A program made the translations under genes and the position numbers. A DNA stretch of 64,000 bases from Dulcicalothrix desertica PCC 7102 (GTDB lineage Bacteria > Cyanobacteriota > Cyanobacteriia > Cyanobacteriales > Nostocaceae), in assembly GCF_003991905.1 (NCBI RefSeq), contig NZ_RSCL01000010.1:186001-250000 (forward strand), written 5' to 3'. Of the stretch, positions 35,563-45,379 are shown one piece after another. Within the stretch, counting starts at the first letter, position 1; every line of letters starts with the position of its first letter. The notes under the pieces were generated by a model that had not been told where the DNA came from, searched no databases, and worked only from the letters and a program-made list of their open reading frames with translations.

Positions 35563-36720
35563 ATGGACTCTTTTGTAATAACAGAAATTCAAGAGAGCCG
35601 CTACGATAGGCATCATCTAATTGACTGGTGGGAGCAAAACACACTCAAAGGTTCAAAAGTATTAGTTGCAGGAGCGGGTGCTTTAGGCAATGAAGTATTA
35701 AAGAATTTAGCTTTGCTGGGTGTTGGTAATATTACCGTAATTGATTTTGATACGGTTTCAGTTACTAACCTTACACGCTCTGTTTTGTTTCGCGAGTCTG
35801 ATATTGGTTTGCCAAAAGTAGAGGTTGCTCGTCAGCGGGTGCTAGAAATTAACCCAGAAATACAAATTCAAGCTATCCACAGTGATTTAGAGTTTGGTTT
35901 GGGTATTGGAGATGTCCGCGCGCATGATGTAATAATTGGTTGTCTCGATAGCATCAATGCTCGCTATTACATTAATCAACTAGCTTATCGCGCGGGAATT
36001 CCTTGGATAAATGGGGGTATTGGTGTAGCTGAAGGGGAAGTAAGTTTCTTTGACCCCAATACAGAAGCAGCTTGTTACGAGTGTGGCATTTCTAACCAAA
36101 TGTGGGAACGACGTAACCAGCGGTACTCTTGTCAGGGTTTAAAACGCAATATCCCAGATGTAGCAATGCCCACAACGGCGCCAATAGCTTCAATAGTTGG
36201 CGCCATGCAAGTGCAGCAAGCTCTTTTATTTTTGCATGGTAAACCTGGTTTACTCAATCCAGGTGAAAAGGTTTTTCTTGGCTTAAATCCTTGGATGGCT
36301 TTTAAAGTGCAAATTCAACGTCAAGAAGCTTGTATTGCTCATGACATAAATATTGCTCCAACAATCAGTGTTGAATATAACGAAAATCTCAGTGTCCAAG
36401 AAATTTTAGAAAACCTGGAAAAAGACGGTTTCAAAGAACCATTACTTTGGCTGCGAAACGAAGTTATCGGCTTGATGCAATGTCTAAATTCAGATTGCGG
36501 TTATCAAGAGCAAGTAAATACTCCCCTGCGCCAATTTCCAGAATCCAAGCTGGCTTGTCCCAAGTGTAGCCATGAAAGAGATTTTGAAGTCATCAGAAAT
36601 TTCTCCCTCACTAGTTCTGGGTTAAATATGACCCTCAAAGATTTATGTCTACCCAAGAACGAGATATTACACTGCGAAACAACGAAAGGTCAAATAGCAA
36701 TTCAATTTTGCCAAACATAG
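35563..36720 (+). CDS. E1-like (ThiF/MoeB-type) adenylating enzyme with Zn ribbon
   Basis: A 385-residue ubiquitin-activating-like enzyme. The Rossmann/adenylation domain (about 25-250) has the GAGALGNEVLKNL loop, DFDTVSVTNLTRS with the arginine finger, GLPKVEVA with the lysine and GCLDSINAR. Cysteines in CYEC and RYSCQG precede the TTAPIASIVGAMQ helix and are candidates for metal binding and thioester chemistry. The C-terminal region has a zinc-ribbon pattern, CLNSDCGY...CPKCSH. It adenylates the C-terminal Gly of a ubiquitin-like protein (family knowledge). The stop codon is embedded in the ribosome binding site of a truncated ubiquitin-like frame, pointing to a former conjugation operon rather than thiamin or Moco synthesis. 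Confidence 0.88.
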   Translation: MDSFVITEIQESRYDRHHLIDWWEQNTLKGSKVLVAGAGALGNEVLKNLALLGVGNITVIDFDTVSVTNLTRSVLFRESDIGLPKVEVARQRVLEINPEIQIQAIHSDLEFGLGIGDVRAHDVIIGCLDSINARYYINQLAYRAGIPWINGGIGVAEGEVSFFDPNTEAACYECGISNQMWERRNQRYSCQGLKRNIPDVAMPTTAPIASIVGAMQVQQALLFLHGKPGLLNPGEKVFLGLNPWMAFKVQIQRQEACIAHDINIAPTISVEYNENLSVQEILENLEKDGFKEPLLWLRNEVIGLMQCLNSDCGYQEQVNTPLRQFPESKLACPKCSHERDFEVIRNFSLTSSGLNMTLKDLCLPKNEILHCETTKGQIAIQFCQT

Positions 36721-36728
36721 GAGTAACA

Positions 36729-36824
36729 ATGTCAGATTCAGTTTCCTTAATTGTCCGTTCAGCAGACCAAACACGTAAAGCTGCAGTTTCATTACCTGCT
36801 GCTCTTAGCGTCGAACAGTTTTAA
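36729..36824 (+). pseudogene. Truncated ubiquitin-like (YukD/EsaB-type) protein
   Basis: A 31-codon frame starts at an ATG preceded by AGGAG, five bases away, overlapping the E1 stop. It begins MSDSVSLIVRSADQTRKAAV and continues with LPAALSVEQF, which matches the first beta-hairpin and start of the helix of YukD-like ubiquitin folds (opinion from family knowledge). It then stops abruptly where a TPR-coding sequence begins in another frame. A deletion probably removed the rest of the UBL gene, including the C-terminal glycine needed for conjugation. It is too short to fold. Confidence 0.6.
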
Positions 36825-37305
36825 TATAATAGGAAATTTACAAGAAGCAATAAGCGATTATAATCAGGCTCTTAATATCAAGCCTAATCATTTTCGAGCA
36901 GCCAAAAATTTAGAATTAGCGTATGCAAAACTTAATAGCATACAACAGGTAAAAACAAGCTCTCGCAATTTGACTAACTATTTACAAACTGAGATATATG
37001 AAGAATATATTAGTGCTTTAGATATAGAAAAGATACGTAGGTATGTAAATCACACAATCAGTGTCAAAGGAAAAATTAAAGGCGTTTATGTTGATAAAGA
37101 TAATTTTATAATTTACTTTTATTTTACAGAAAATGCCTTAAATGGATTTTATGCTTACGTACTTAGAAACAGTTATAACAAATTTATAAATCCAACATCT
37201 TATTTAGAAATAAATGTAGTTGTTTCTGGAATAGTGAGCTTAAACAACAAAAATCAACCTCGTATAAATATAAATAAAGATTCGCAGTTAAGGAGTATAG
37301 ATTAA
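36822..37305 (+). pseudogene. 5'-truncated TPR / OB-fold-like gene
   Basis: From 36822 the plus frame reads a TPR remnant, NIIGNLQEAISDYNQALNI, then about 110 residues with an OB-fold-like beta pattern (VNHTISVKGKIKGVYV...LEINVVVSGIVSLNNKNQPRI). There is no methionine codon in the frame; the only starts are a TTG at 36751, inside the ubiquitin-like sequence in another frame, and a TTG at 36970 without a ribosome site. It therefore looks like the 3' half of a larger gene fused by deletion to the UBL fragment. Its stop overlaps the next start (TAATG). Confidence 0.55.
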
Positions 37306-37937
37306 TGAAAATTTTATACGGCATTGAACCTGATTTATGTATGGAATATGCCGAAATTTTAACATTTTTTTGTAAAGATGTTATATTACCAAAATTTTTT
37401 TATATTCAACTAACATACCTCAGTCAGGCTAACTATCAAGTGGTTACAGATGCGGCAAGCACAGTTATAAATTCCTTGGTTAAATCAATAGAGTCAAATG
37501 ATTTATTATTTTACACTTCTTACAATGGAAGTGTTTATTTTGTTGATGAAGCTATTTATCATGTGAATAATAACCAATGCTTTATTGATGGAAATAGTTT
37601 GTTAGAACGCTACCTCTTAAGTTTACTAAAAATTTCGGAAATATTAGAGTCAAAGGTAATTTTTATTACCTCATCTCCTGAAGTTATCAGAAAGTGTCGT
37701 ATCCTAAATTTTGAAATTGGAACTTTGGAAGATTTTTCCAGTAGTGGAAAATCATGGCTTGAGCCAGAGATGCTGTCAGATATACAAGCTAGTATAACAG
37801 AGGACAGAAACGAAATAGAATCCGCAGTAACGCAGGATAATAATACTGGTGTGCTAAATAATTATGAAGAAATTCAATGGCAAGACATTAGAGTCATAGA
37901 ACAGTCTAGCTATATTCAATGGATGGATATTAATTGA
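37305..37937 (+). CDS. Hypothetical protein coupled to the TPR/OB remnant
   Basis: A 210-residue acidic protein. The ATG shares its first base with the upstream stop (TAATG), and AAGGAG lies nine bases upstream, so initiation looks efficient even though the upstream gene is decayed. Sequence around residues 115-150 (KVIFITSSPEVIRKCRILNFEIGTLEDF) resembles the end of a PIN-like fold, but the acidic catalytic residues are not clearly placed, so no function is assigned. The C-terminal 50 residues are disordered-looking and acidic. It probably was a partner of the intact TPR/OB protein. Confidence 0.65.
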   Translation: MKILYGIEPDLCMEYAEILTFFCKDVILPKFFYIQLTYLSQANYQVVTDAASTVINSLVKSIESNDLLFYTSYNGSVYFVDEAIYHVNNNQCFIDGNSLLERYLLSLLKISEILESKVIFITSSPEVIRKCRILNFEIGTLEDFSSSGKSWLEPEMLSDIQASITEDRNEIESAVTQDNNTGVLNNYEEIQWQDIRVIEQSSYIQWMDIN

Positions 37938-38605
37938 ATGTCATAACTACTACTATTACTGAGTTTAAACAAAGGCTTTTACTCTACATTATTAATTATA
38001 ATGATGGCGCCTTAATATGACAAAATATACAATTAATCCCCCCAACCCCCCTTGATAAGGGGGGCTAAGAATTGGCTTATTTTCGTCTTTTTTACTAAGG
38101 CTGAGAATTAACCTCTTGTTCCCCCCTTATTAAGGGGGGTTAGGGGGGATTTCCACTTTTATACTTAGCGCCTCTGTGGTAAAAAGATTTACTTTCAAGC
38201 TTATTGATTTAAAATTAATGTTCTTTTAATTTAAACTTTGCTGATGAAGAGCAATAAAATAAGAATATAATGGGAATTAAATATAGTAAAAATAAAATCA
38301 AACCTTTGGAGATGCTTCGTACCTCAGCATGACATGATTCTATAATTTTGTTGAATTAGATACAAAATAAATATGAAAATGTGAATAAAAGATTGTGAAA
38401 ATTGTACAAAGAAAAACACCTCATTTTTAAAATGTCTTTGTATAATACGGGAATAATTATCTTAGCTAACAGATGTCGCCAATGTATGTAATTTGGCACA
38501 TATAAAGTTAATTTAACAACATGGGATAGGGAATATTCAATGCCCTATTTTTTGTTCTCCGCATTTACATTTCAATTGCCCAAAGTCAAATTTTAATAAA
38601 TTCAA
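37938..38605. other. Repeat-containing 668-bp intergenic region
   Basis: It holds the MITE-like CCCCCT element (38036-38151), a fragment of the GAAGCATCTC repeat in inverse orientation (38308-38336), and AT-rich sequence leading to the next gene. No RNA gene or ORF is seen. Confidence 0.55.
38036..38151. mobile_element. MITE-like repeat with CCCCCTT ends, second copy
   Basis: Ends are AATCCCCCCCAACCCCCCTT and, on the other strand, AAATCCCCCCTAACCCCCCTT, with CCCCCCTT-AT-TAAGGGGGG hairpins inside. Same family as 12971-13130 but with a different core. Confidence 0.55.
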
Positions 38606-40621
38606 ATGACAATCTGCTGCTTAAATCCCGATTGTCCTAACCCGCTAAATCCGAATAGTGAGAAGTTTTGCTTAACTTGCGGCGCCCCGCTAGTGGAATT
38701 ATTACGCTATCGTTACCGTGTACTACGGGTACTTAGTAATGAAGGTGGATTTGGTAGAACTTATTTAGCAGAGGATATCGATAAATTACATGAACTGTGT
38801 GTTATCAAGCAATTAGCACCAAAAGCTGATAGTAGTTGGGCATTGAAAAAAGCAATTGAATTGTTTCAACAAGAAGCACAACGTTTACAACAGTTGGGAG
38901 AACACGGACAAATTCCAACGTTAATTGCTTATTTTGAAGAAAAAAGTTATTTATATTTAGTTCAACAATATATTGATGGGCAAAATTTATTACGTGAGTT
39001 AAATTCACGGCGCCAAGCAAAAGCATCAAATTCGCCTTATAATGAAGAAGATATACGTAGTTTATTGCTAGATTTATTACCGATTCTCAAATTCATTCAC
39101 GAACGCTCAGTAATTCATCGCGATATTAAACCGCAAAATATAGTGCGTCGTCAAAGTGATGGAAAGTTAATATTGATAGATTTTGGTTCGTCAAAACAAT
39201 TAACAGCACGAGTATATTCTAAAACAGGAACTTCGATAGGTTCACATGGATATTCCCCTATTGAACAAATTCGCGATGGAACAGCACATCCAGCAAGTGA
39301 TTTATTTAGCTTAGGTGCAACAGCTTTTCACTTGCTAACAGGAATTTCTCCTTTTAAGCTATGGTCAGAACATGGTTATGCTTGGGTCGGTAGCTGGCAG
39401 AATTATTTAAAAGCTCCTGTTAGTAATAATTTTGCAAAGGTGTTAGAGAAATTACTGAAAAAAGATATACATCAGCGTTATCAATCTGCTGATGAGGTTC
39501 TTCAAGATTTGCACTCTAAATCACCTCAATTAAAACCAACTTCTCCATCAATATTTTCAACTCGTGATATTAAGCTTCAACTTGGCTTCACAATTGTTGC
39601 TGGCGTACTGCTTTTAGTACTAGGACAATTCTGGTACAAGCAGTTTTCTTTTAATGCGCTTAACCCATATAACAGTCAGCCAAATCAAGCATTAACAGAA
39701 GGACAGCTAGACTCGATGAGCAGTGTTATGCCCAATTTTTATCTTGCTGTGACAGTTAGGGGTTATGAAAGTAGCGTTATCTCAACAGCAATAACACCAG
39801 ATGGTAATACTATTGCTAGTACAAATGACCGGACAGTACAGCTATGGAGTTTAGCAACAGGACAAGCTATTTCAACATTGTTCGGTAACAATAACCGTGT
39901 CAATGTCATTAAAATTAGTCCTTCTGGACAAACTTTAGCTACAGGTAGTGAAGACAGTACTATCAAACTTTGGAATTTAGGCAATGGTCAGGAAATCAGC
40001 ACATTAACTGGACATGCTGCTTCAGTTAAGACTTTATCTATTAGTCCAGATGGAAAAATACTAGCTTCAGGGAGCGATGATAAAACTATTAAATTGTGGA
40101 ACCTTTCAACACGTGAACTTATTCGTACTATTAATGGACATACTCAGGCAGTACGGGCAGTAACTTTTAGTCCTGATGGTAAAATTTTAGCTAGTGGTAG
40201 CAATGATTCGAGTATCAAACTCTGGGATACTGAAACCGGGCGCCTCATTCATACATTTACAAGCAACAGCGCTAAAATAAACTCACTTGCTTTTAGCCCC
40301 AATGGTAGATACCTGGCAAGTGGTAGTGACAAAACGATTAATATTTGGAACGTTGAAACCTTAAAATTCGCTCGTAGTTTAGAAGGACACACAGGAGAAA
40401 TAACCGCACTCAATTTTAGCCCTGATGGGATGATACTCGCGAGTAGCAGTACCGATAAAACCATCAAAATTTGGAACTACATCACAGCAAAGAATATTCG
40501 TACCCTTGCCAAACACGGAGATACTGTAGAAACATTCGCATTTAGCAAAGACGGTAATATATTAATTAGTGGTGGCGCCGACAGAACGTTGCGGATATGG
40601 CGCCGAACTAAAAATAATTAA
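38606..40621 (+). CDS. Membrane Ser/Thr kinase with WD40 propeller
   Basis: The 671-residue protein has an N-terminal zinc ribbon (CCLNPDCPNP...FCLTCGAPL, residues 4-29), a Hanks-type kinase (about 35-300: SNEGGFGRTYLA loop, IKQ lysine, HRDIKPQN near 170, DFGSSKQ near 192), one membrane helix (about 328-346), and seven WD40 repeats (about 378-668) forming one propeller. Kinase outside and sensor inside, or the reverse, cannot be told; the kinase is normally cytosolic and the propeller would be periplasmic. The domain order is a common cyanobacterial kinase class. Standing alone, no cognate phosphatase nearby. Confidence 0.94.
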   Translation: MTICCLNPDCPNPLNPNSEKFCLTCGAPLVELLRYRYRVLRVLSNEGGFGRTYLAEDIDKLHELCVIKQLAPKADSSWALKKAIELFQQEAQRLQQLGEHGQIPTLIAYFEEKSYLYLVQQYIDGQNLLRELNSRRQAKASNSPYNEEDIRSLLLDLLPILKFIHERSVIHRDIKPQNIVRRQSDGKLILIDFGSSKQLTARVYSKTGTSIGSHGYSPIEQIRDGTAHPASDLFSLGATAFHLLTGISPFKLWSEHGYAWVGSWQNYLKAPVSNNFAKVLEKLLKKDIHQRYQSADEVLQDLHSKSPQLKPTSPSIFSTRDIKLQLGFTIVAGVLLLVLGQFWYKQFSFNALNPYNSQPNQALTEGQLDSMSSVMPNFYLAVTVRGYESSVISTAITPDGNTIASTNDRTVQLWSLATGQAISTLFGNNNRVNVIKISPSGQTLATGSEDSTIKLWNLGNGQEISTLTGHAASVKTLSISPDGKILASGSDDKTIKLWNLSTRELIRTINGHTQAVRAVTFSPDGKILASGSNDSSIKLWDTETGRLIHTFTSNSAKINSLAFSPNGRYLASGSDKTINIWNVETLKFARSLEGHTGEITALNFSPDGMILASSSTDKTIKIWNYITAKNIRTLAKHGDTVETFAFSKDGNILISGGADRTLRIWRRTKNN

Positions 40622-40750
40622 TCTACAATGCGCGTGCTTGACTTGCAAGTCTAAGATTTGTAATATACATTTCTTTACAATTGGAGCCGGTCACAGCTTG
40701 TGTGAAAACGACATAATATATTAAGAAGCGCACAAATTTAAGGTTTATGC

Positions 40751-42703
40751 ATGAGTATTAATTGGCGCTGCGTTTTCGCTGTTCTTGACCCGCGCAGAAA
40801 TTTTAGGCTGCGTCTAGGTATAGCAATTGGCAGTGTAGCATTAATACTTTCAATTTTGCTCAGTTTACTTGTTGGCTACACTGCGAGTAAGCAGTTAGAA
40901 GCTTCGACAGGAAAATTTTTTACAGATTTATCTTACCAAATGTCAGATAAGCTTGACAGAGGAATGTTCGAGCGGTATCGTGATATTCAAATTGCGGCTA
41001 CTTTAGAAACATTATATAAATCTGATTCGAGTCAGGATGCCAAGCACGCGCTTTTAGAAAAATTACAAAATACCTATAACGATTATGCCTGGATTGGTCT
41101 GGCAAGTCCAGATGGTAAAGTCCTTGTCAGCACTGGTGGAATTTTAGAAGGTCTTGACGTTTCAACTCGTCCTTGGTTTATCAACGGCAAAATGCAAAAT
41201 GCATATGTAGGAGATGTTCACCAAGCTTTGATGCTAGCTCAAATTTTACCTAACCATACTGGTGAACCACTACGGTTTGTTGATGTAACTGCACAGGTTA
41301 AAGAGCAAAATAATTTTATTGGAGTTTTAGGAGCGCATCTCAGTTGGCAGTGGGCAAAAAAAGTTCAAGATTCAGTATTACGCACAGTTGCCCAACGCGA
41401 CAAGGTAGAAATGCTTGTTTTGAGCAAAAATGGTGATATATTACTGGCGCCACCTAGTTTTAAACAACAAGGAAGTCAGCTAAAAAGTTTTCAGTTAGCC
41501 CAAACAGGTAAAAATAGTTACACAGTAGAAACTTGGTCAGACGGGAAGCAATATCTAACTGGGTTTTCTCCGAGTATAGGTTATCTAGATTATCCTGGTT
41601 TAAATTGGGTAGTATTGGTACGTCAAAGAACAGATATAGCATTTGCAGGCGCCATTACACTACAAAGACAAGTTTTAATCTATGGTGTAGTACTTGGAAT
41701 AGTATCTGCTCTCTTATCTTGGTTAGTTGCGAATCGTATAGTAAAACCTATTTTGGCAATTTCTAGTGCTGCTGAAAAAATTCGTGCTGGTCATAACCAA
41801 GTTAACATTCCTGTAATACGAGGACGTGATGAAATAGCAACTCTTTCTGTTTCGCTTAATCGACTTGTTAATACACTTGAAAATCAGCAATTTTCCTTGC
41901 AAAATCTCAACGAAGAATTAGAAAAAGATATTATTGCGCGTCAACAAGCAGAAACAGAGGCACGCATTTTAAATCAGGAATTAGAAAAACGAGTACAACA
42001 GCGAACAATACAGTTAGAAGCTGCAAATCAAGAACTTGAAGCTTTTTCTTATTCAGTTTCCCACGATTTAAGCGCACCTTTACGTCGAATTGAAAGTTTT
42101 AGCCAAATTTTGCTCAAAAAATGTAGTAATCAATTAGATGCAACTAGCAATGTTTATTTAAATCGCATTAGCTATTCAGTAAAGCAAATGCAACAACTTA
42201 TTCAAGATTTATTGTTTCTTTCACAAGCTAGTCGAAGTGAGATACACTTACAAAAAATCAATTTAAGCGAGATGGCATATGCTATATCTCAAGACTTATT
42301 TGTAACAGAACCAAAGCGCCAAGTTTTATTTTGTATTCCCGAAGGTGTTACTGCTTTCGCTGACAAACGCCTAATTTACTCTGTGTTAGAAAACTTGATT
42401 GGTAATGCCTGGAAATATACTAGAAACATTGAATACGCGCGTATCGAGTTTGGCATTGTTGAAAATAAAGACGGCAGCGCATCCAAATCACCAATCTACT
42501 TTGTCCGCGATAACGGCGCTGGATTTAATATGAAATACCACGATAAACTATTTTCACCCTTTCAAAGATTGCACTCCGAAGCAGAGTTTGAAGGTACTGG
42601 TATCGGTTTAGCCACAGTACAGCGAATCATCAACCGTCATGAAGGTAAAATTTGGGCTGAGAGTACTGTGGGATTTGGCGCCACTTTTTATTTTACTGTT
42701 TAA
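40751..42703 (+). CDS. Membrane sensor histidine kinase (Cache-HAMP)
   Basis: A 650-residue kinase with two membrane helices (about 21-43 and 306-328) bounding a periplasmic Cache-type sensor, HAMP (about 330-380), a coiled coil (380-430), HisKA with SVSHDLSAPLRR (His near 438), and HATPase boxes NLIGNAWKYT, VRDNGAGF and GTGIGLA. The HDLSAPLR variant of the H box is common in cyanobacterial phytochrome-like and related kinases. No response regulator is adjacent. Candidate ligands are small molecules of the kinds Cache domains bind; not determinable here. Confidence 0.93.
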   Translation: MSINWRCVFAVLDPRRNFRLRLGIAIGSVALILSILLSLLVGYTASKQLEASTGKFFTDLSYQMSDKLDRGMFERYRDIQIAATLETLYKSDSSQDAKHALLEKLQNTYNDYAWIGLASPDGKVLVSTGGILEGLDVSTRPWFINGKMQNAYVGDVHQALMLAQILPNHTGEPLRFVDVTAQVKEQNNFIGVLGAHLSWQWAKKVQDSVLRTVAQRDKVEMLVLSKNGDILLAPPSFKQQGSQLKSFQLAQTGKNSYTVETWSDGKQYLTGFSPSIGYLDYPGLNWVVLVRQRTDIAFAGAITLQRQVLIYGVVLGIVSALLSWLVANRIVKPILAISSAAEKIRAGHNQVNIPVIRGRDEIATLSVSLNRLVNTLENQQFSLQNLNEELEKDIIARQQAETEARILNQELEKRVQQRTIQLEAANQELEAFSYSVSHDLSAPLRRIESFSQILLKKCSNQLDATSNVYLNRISYSVKQMQQLIQDLLFLSQASRSEIHLQKINLSEMAYAISQDLFVTEPKRQVLFCIPEGVTAFADKRLIYSVLENLIGNAWKYTRNIEYARIEFGIVENKDGSASKSPIYFVRDNGAGFNMKYHDKLFSPFQRLHSEAEFEGTGIGLATVQRIINRHEGKIWAESTVGFGATFYFTV

Positions 42704-43060
42704 ATTTCAACCTCTTTATTTGTTAAAACAGTCTGACTTTTATGTGGTTGAATTATTGCGTAAATACCTACAACCCAAGCAAGCGCAACCAACCTGCTAT
42801 AATATCACTCGGAAAATGAACTCCTAAATATAAGTAATCGAACGTCTCTGCTATAAATCACTATTAATAAATTTTGTTTATCGTTTGAACAAAAAATAAT
42901 ATTTGCTGTTATCGAAGTGTAATCACTAAGGAGCAGATATTGAAGACGCAATAATACTTCAAAGAATGATGTAGGGTGCGTGACGTTACCAAAAAACTTC
43001 AACGAAGTTATAAGACTCGTAGCGTCACGCACCAACTGCCAATTATAACTCCGATAAAAA
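42704..43060. other. Convergent intergenic region with large hairpin
   Basis: This holds a hairpin with arms GGTGCGTGACG (42975-42985) and CGTCACGCACC (43023-43033) and an inner hairpin AACTTC-AAC-GAAGTT (42995-43009). It probably terminates both converging genes. Nothing else is seen. Confidence 0.55.
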
Positions 43061-44230
43061 TTAGCTCAAAACAAGCTGTGGCTCATAATTCCCCAAATCT
43101 GATGTACTCACAATTTGAGCTAATTTCTGAAGAGTAGCTTTACGCACTTGCATTTGAGGAGTTGTTTCTAACCTTACCGTTTCAAGGATTTTTTCCCAAC
43201 GGTACACCCAATCATGTCTAAGCAAAGAATTAGTAATATTATTTTTACGTATTCTTTCGCTGAGAGTGCTTTGTTGATTTAATTCAGTGATAACCTCAGC
43301 AATATTAGAGCAATCAAAAGGAATTTCAATTACAGCATTCGACCAATCAAAGTTTTGTGTAAAAGCTGTACATTTGGGAGGTACGCCTAACATAATAGTT
43401 CCAGCCGCTGCTCCTTCATAGAAACGTGGTCCCACCTCCTCTTGAGGATTAGATTTACCAGTTAAATCAAATTTTGCTTTATTCACTATCATGTAGCGAC
43501 TTCTTTTCAGAAAATTGGTATAAAGACTACGATGGCTTCTATAATCAGCCATGTATAAATCTTGGATAGTGTCATAAATATAAAATAGATTCTTATGCTT
43601 CACTAAATCCAACAAAGCATTATGAGTAACTGTAGAACGGCGCCCAATATTCAATACATCAACACATCGTTCGGTAAAATTAGGATAAGGGCACAGTTTG
43701 ATAGCGTCAACAGCATAAGCTAGTGAGTGACAAGGGCGGCGAACAATATCAGCGACCGGACTAATACTACCATCAAAATTTAGAAAAATCTCATCAAAAT
43801 TTTGTAAAACTCGTAGCTGCGGTAGCCAACTATTTATATCTTTTGCCCAAAGTTCGTCTAGCCAACAAACAGCGTAACGGCACCTTTCCCGCCAGCCTTT
43901 GATAGAATTTAAAACTAGAACATCCTGAATGGACTGACAGAAAAAGAAAAATAAATCGTAATTTTTATTTACTTCAATTTTTTGATTAACTAGTGATTGT
44001 ACATATTTTCCATTTTTGAAAATATTAGCTGTGCAATTAGCTATTCTATTAGTAGCTTTCAAAAAAGTTGGATTAAACTTTGGTGCAATTACATCAACTG
44101 CATCACATTGTTGTATTACATCCTCAAGCTCATAAACTGCTCCGCGAGAAACATGGTATTTCAAATTACGCATTGATAACAATAAAACTCGCGAATCTGG
44201 ATTACTGGGAGCAGATATTTTTTTCAGCAT
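43061..44230 (-). CDS. Glycosyltransferase-like protein (family 1/CgeB-type)
   Basis: A 389-residue protein taken from the ATG at 44230; the frame reaches a TTG at 44287. The C-terminal half carries GPRFYEGAAAGTIMLG, the E-x7-E-like nucleotide-sugar-binding segment of GT-B transferases, followed by a short helix-rich tail (RHDWVYRWEKIL), the form seen in CgeB-like glycosyltransferases. The N-terminal half has a Rossmann-like pattern (SRVLLLSMRNLKYH). No signal peptide. Donor and acceptor are unknown; no polysaccharide cluster is adjacent. Confidence 0.75.
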   Translation of the reverse strand: MLKKISAPSNPDSRVLLLSMRNLKYHVSRGAVYELEDVIQQCDAVDVIAPKFNPTFLKATNRIANCTANIFKNGKYVQSLVNQKIEVNKNYDLFFFFCQSIQDVLVLNSIKGWRERCRYAVCWLDELWAKDINSWLPQLRVLQNFDEIFLNFDGSISPVADIVRRPCHSLAYAVDAIKLCPYPNFTERCVDVLNIGRRSTVTHNALLDLVKHKNLFYIYDTIQDLYMADYRSHRSLYTNFLKRSRYMIVNKAKFDLTGKSNPQEEVGPRFYEGAAAGTIMLGVPPKCTAFTQNFDWSNAVIEIPFDCSNIAEVITELNQQSTLSERIRKNNITNSLLRHDWVYRWEKILETVRLETTPQMQVRKATLQKLAQIVSTSDLGNYEPQLVLS

Positions 44231-44575
44231 AAAAATATTGATCTTGTTACATGTCAGCCGCAGATGCAAAAAAGATGAACCTTTCAATTATATTTATAGA
44301 AATTATCAGCTATATATGACTCAATATTTAATCATAAATAGCAATTAACACAGAACGTTTATTAGTGAATACAATTATTAAATCCTTCTATGTTTGCTAT
44401 TAGGATTTATATATTGTATAAGAATGCCTTTTTTTGCGTCTTGTATCACAATACACGTAAAGTTGTAGAGATTGTTAAAGATGTTGTAAATACTTTTCGA
44501 GCAAATTATGAAGTTTTAGTTTTCTCAAGGATTACACTGAGAACAAAAATATTATTTTTGCTGTTATTGAATTAT

Positions 44576-44604
44576 AGGTTGGGTTCCGTACCTCCACCCA
44601 ACCT
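44576..44604. repeat. AGGTTGGGT/ACCCAACCT hairpin
   Basis: Perfect 9-bp arms (44576-44584 and 44596-44604) around an 11-nt loop. Same family as the terminator at 5186-5214. Confidence 0.65.
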
Positions 44605-44680
44605 ATAATTTGTTAAATATTATCTGGGTTAATGTATTGTGACCGTGAAGCGATTTTGCAAGAGCGAACTTAGAGTTAGG

Positions 44681-44840
<160 letters not shown>

Positions 44841-44884
44841 ACGTAATTTTATATTATATTATATCTTCAAAGCAAGCTTATCCT

Positions 44885-45379
44885 TTATGTCCGTTGCAAA
44901 TGAATTCTTAGTAAACGTAGCCAAGACAGCCAAGCTTTTGCGGGTTTTTCAAAAATGCTGAAGATATCCCCGTAACCAACGCTGGTTTTTTCATGATGCA
45001 ACCAGTGCCTTTCTGGAGTAGTGATAAAGAGAAACTGACATAAAATATCTAACCATTTTTGAGTTTGCCAACCCAGAGCGCTTGTGTGTCTCCACCATAC
45101 ATGTAACTGACCTAAAAGTAATCCGCTAATAACCCCGATAGGTGAAAATTGCCATAAAAATATCCCAACTATAATGTAGGGAATGGCACCTAAAACACCA
45201 TCTAAAATAACATCAAAATTCAACGCTAAAACTGCGTAGTGACGAAAGTCTTTTTTCGCTGAATGGTGCGTTTTCAAATGCAAGCTACCAAAAACATGCT
45301 CAGGTATATGGTATAAAAATGTTGAAAGGAAGTCGCCAATAAACAGCAGTAGCCAAGCCAAAACAATAGCCTTTAGCAT
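44885..45379 (-). CDS. Fatty acid hydroxylase/sterol desaturase-like membrane protein
   Basis: A 164-residue membrane protein with about four helices and histidine clusters of the di-iron hydroxylase superfamily: HLKTHH near residue 35, QLHVWWRH near 92, and ERHWLHHEKTSVGYGD near 127. The start at 45379 has GGGAG upstream; the frame reaches 45439 without another good site. It is short for a fatty acid hydroxylase, so it may be a compact cyanobacterial member. Substrate unknown; membrane lipid or carotenoid modification are options. Confidence 0.75.
   Translation of the reverse strand: MLKAIVLAWLLLFIGDFLSTFLYHIPEHVFGSLHLKTHHSAKKDFRHYAVLALNFDVILDGVLGAIPYIIVGIFLWQFSPIGVISGLLLGQLHVWWRHTSALGWQTQKWLDILCQFLFITTPERHWLHHEKTSVGYGDIFSIFEKPAKAWLSWLRLLRIHLQRT

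Noticed and set aside
35563-36720. E1-like protein as MoeB or ThiF of cofactor synthesis
   Set aside because: The C-terminal zinc ribbon and the following ubiquitin-like start do not fit; no moa or thi genes are nearby.
44390-44608. 72-codon plus frame
   Set aside because: Runs into a hairpin repeat and has no ribosome site.
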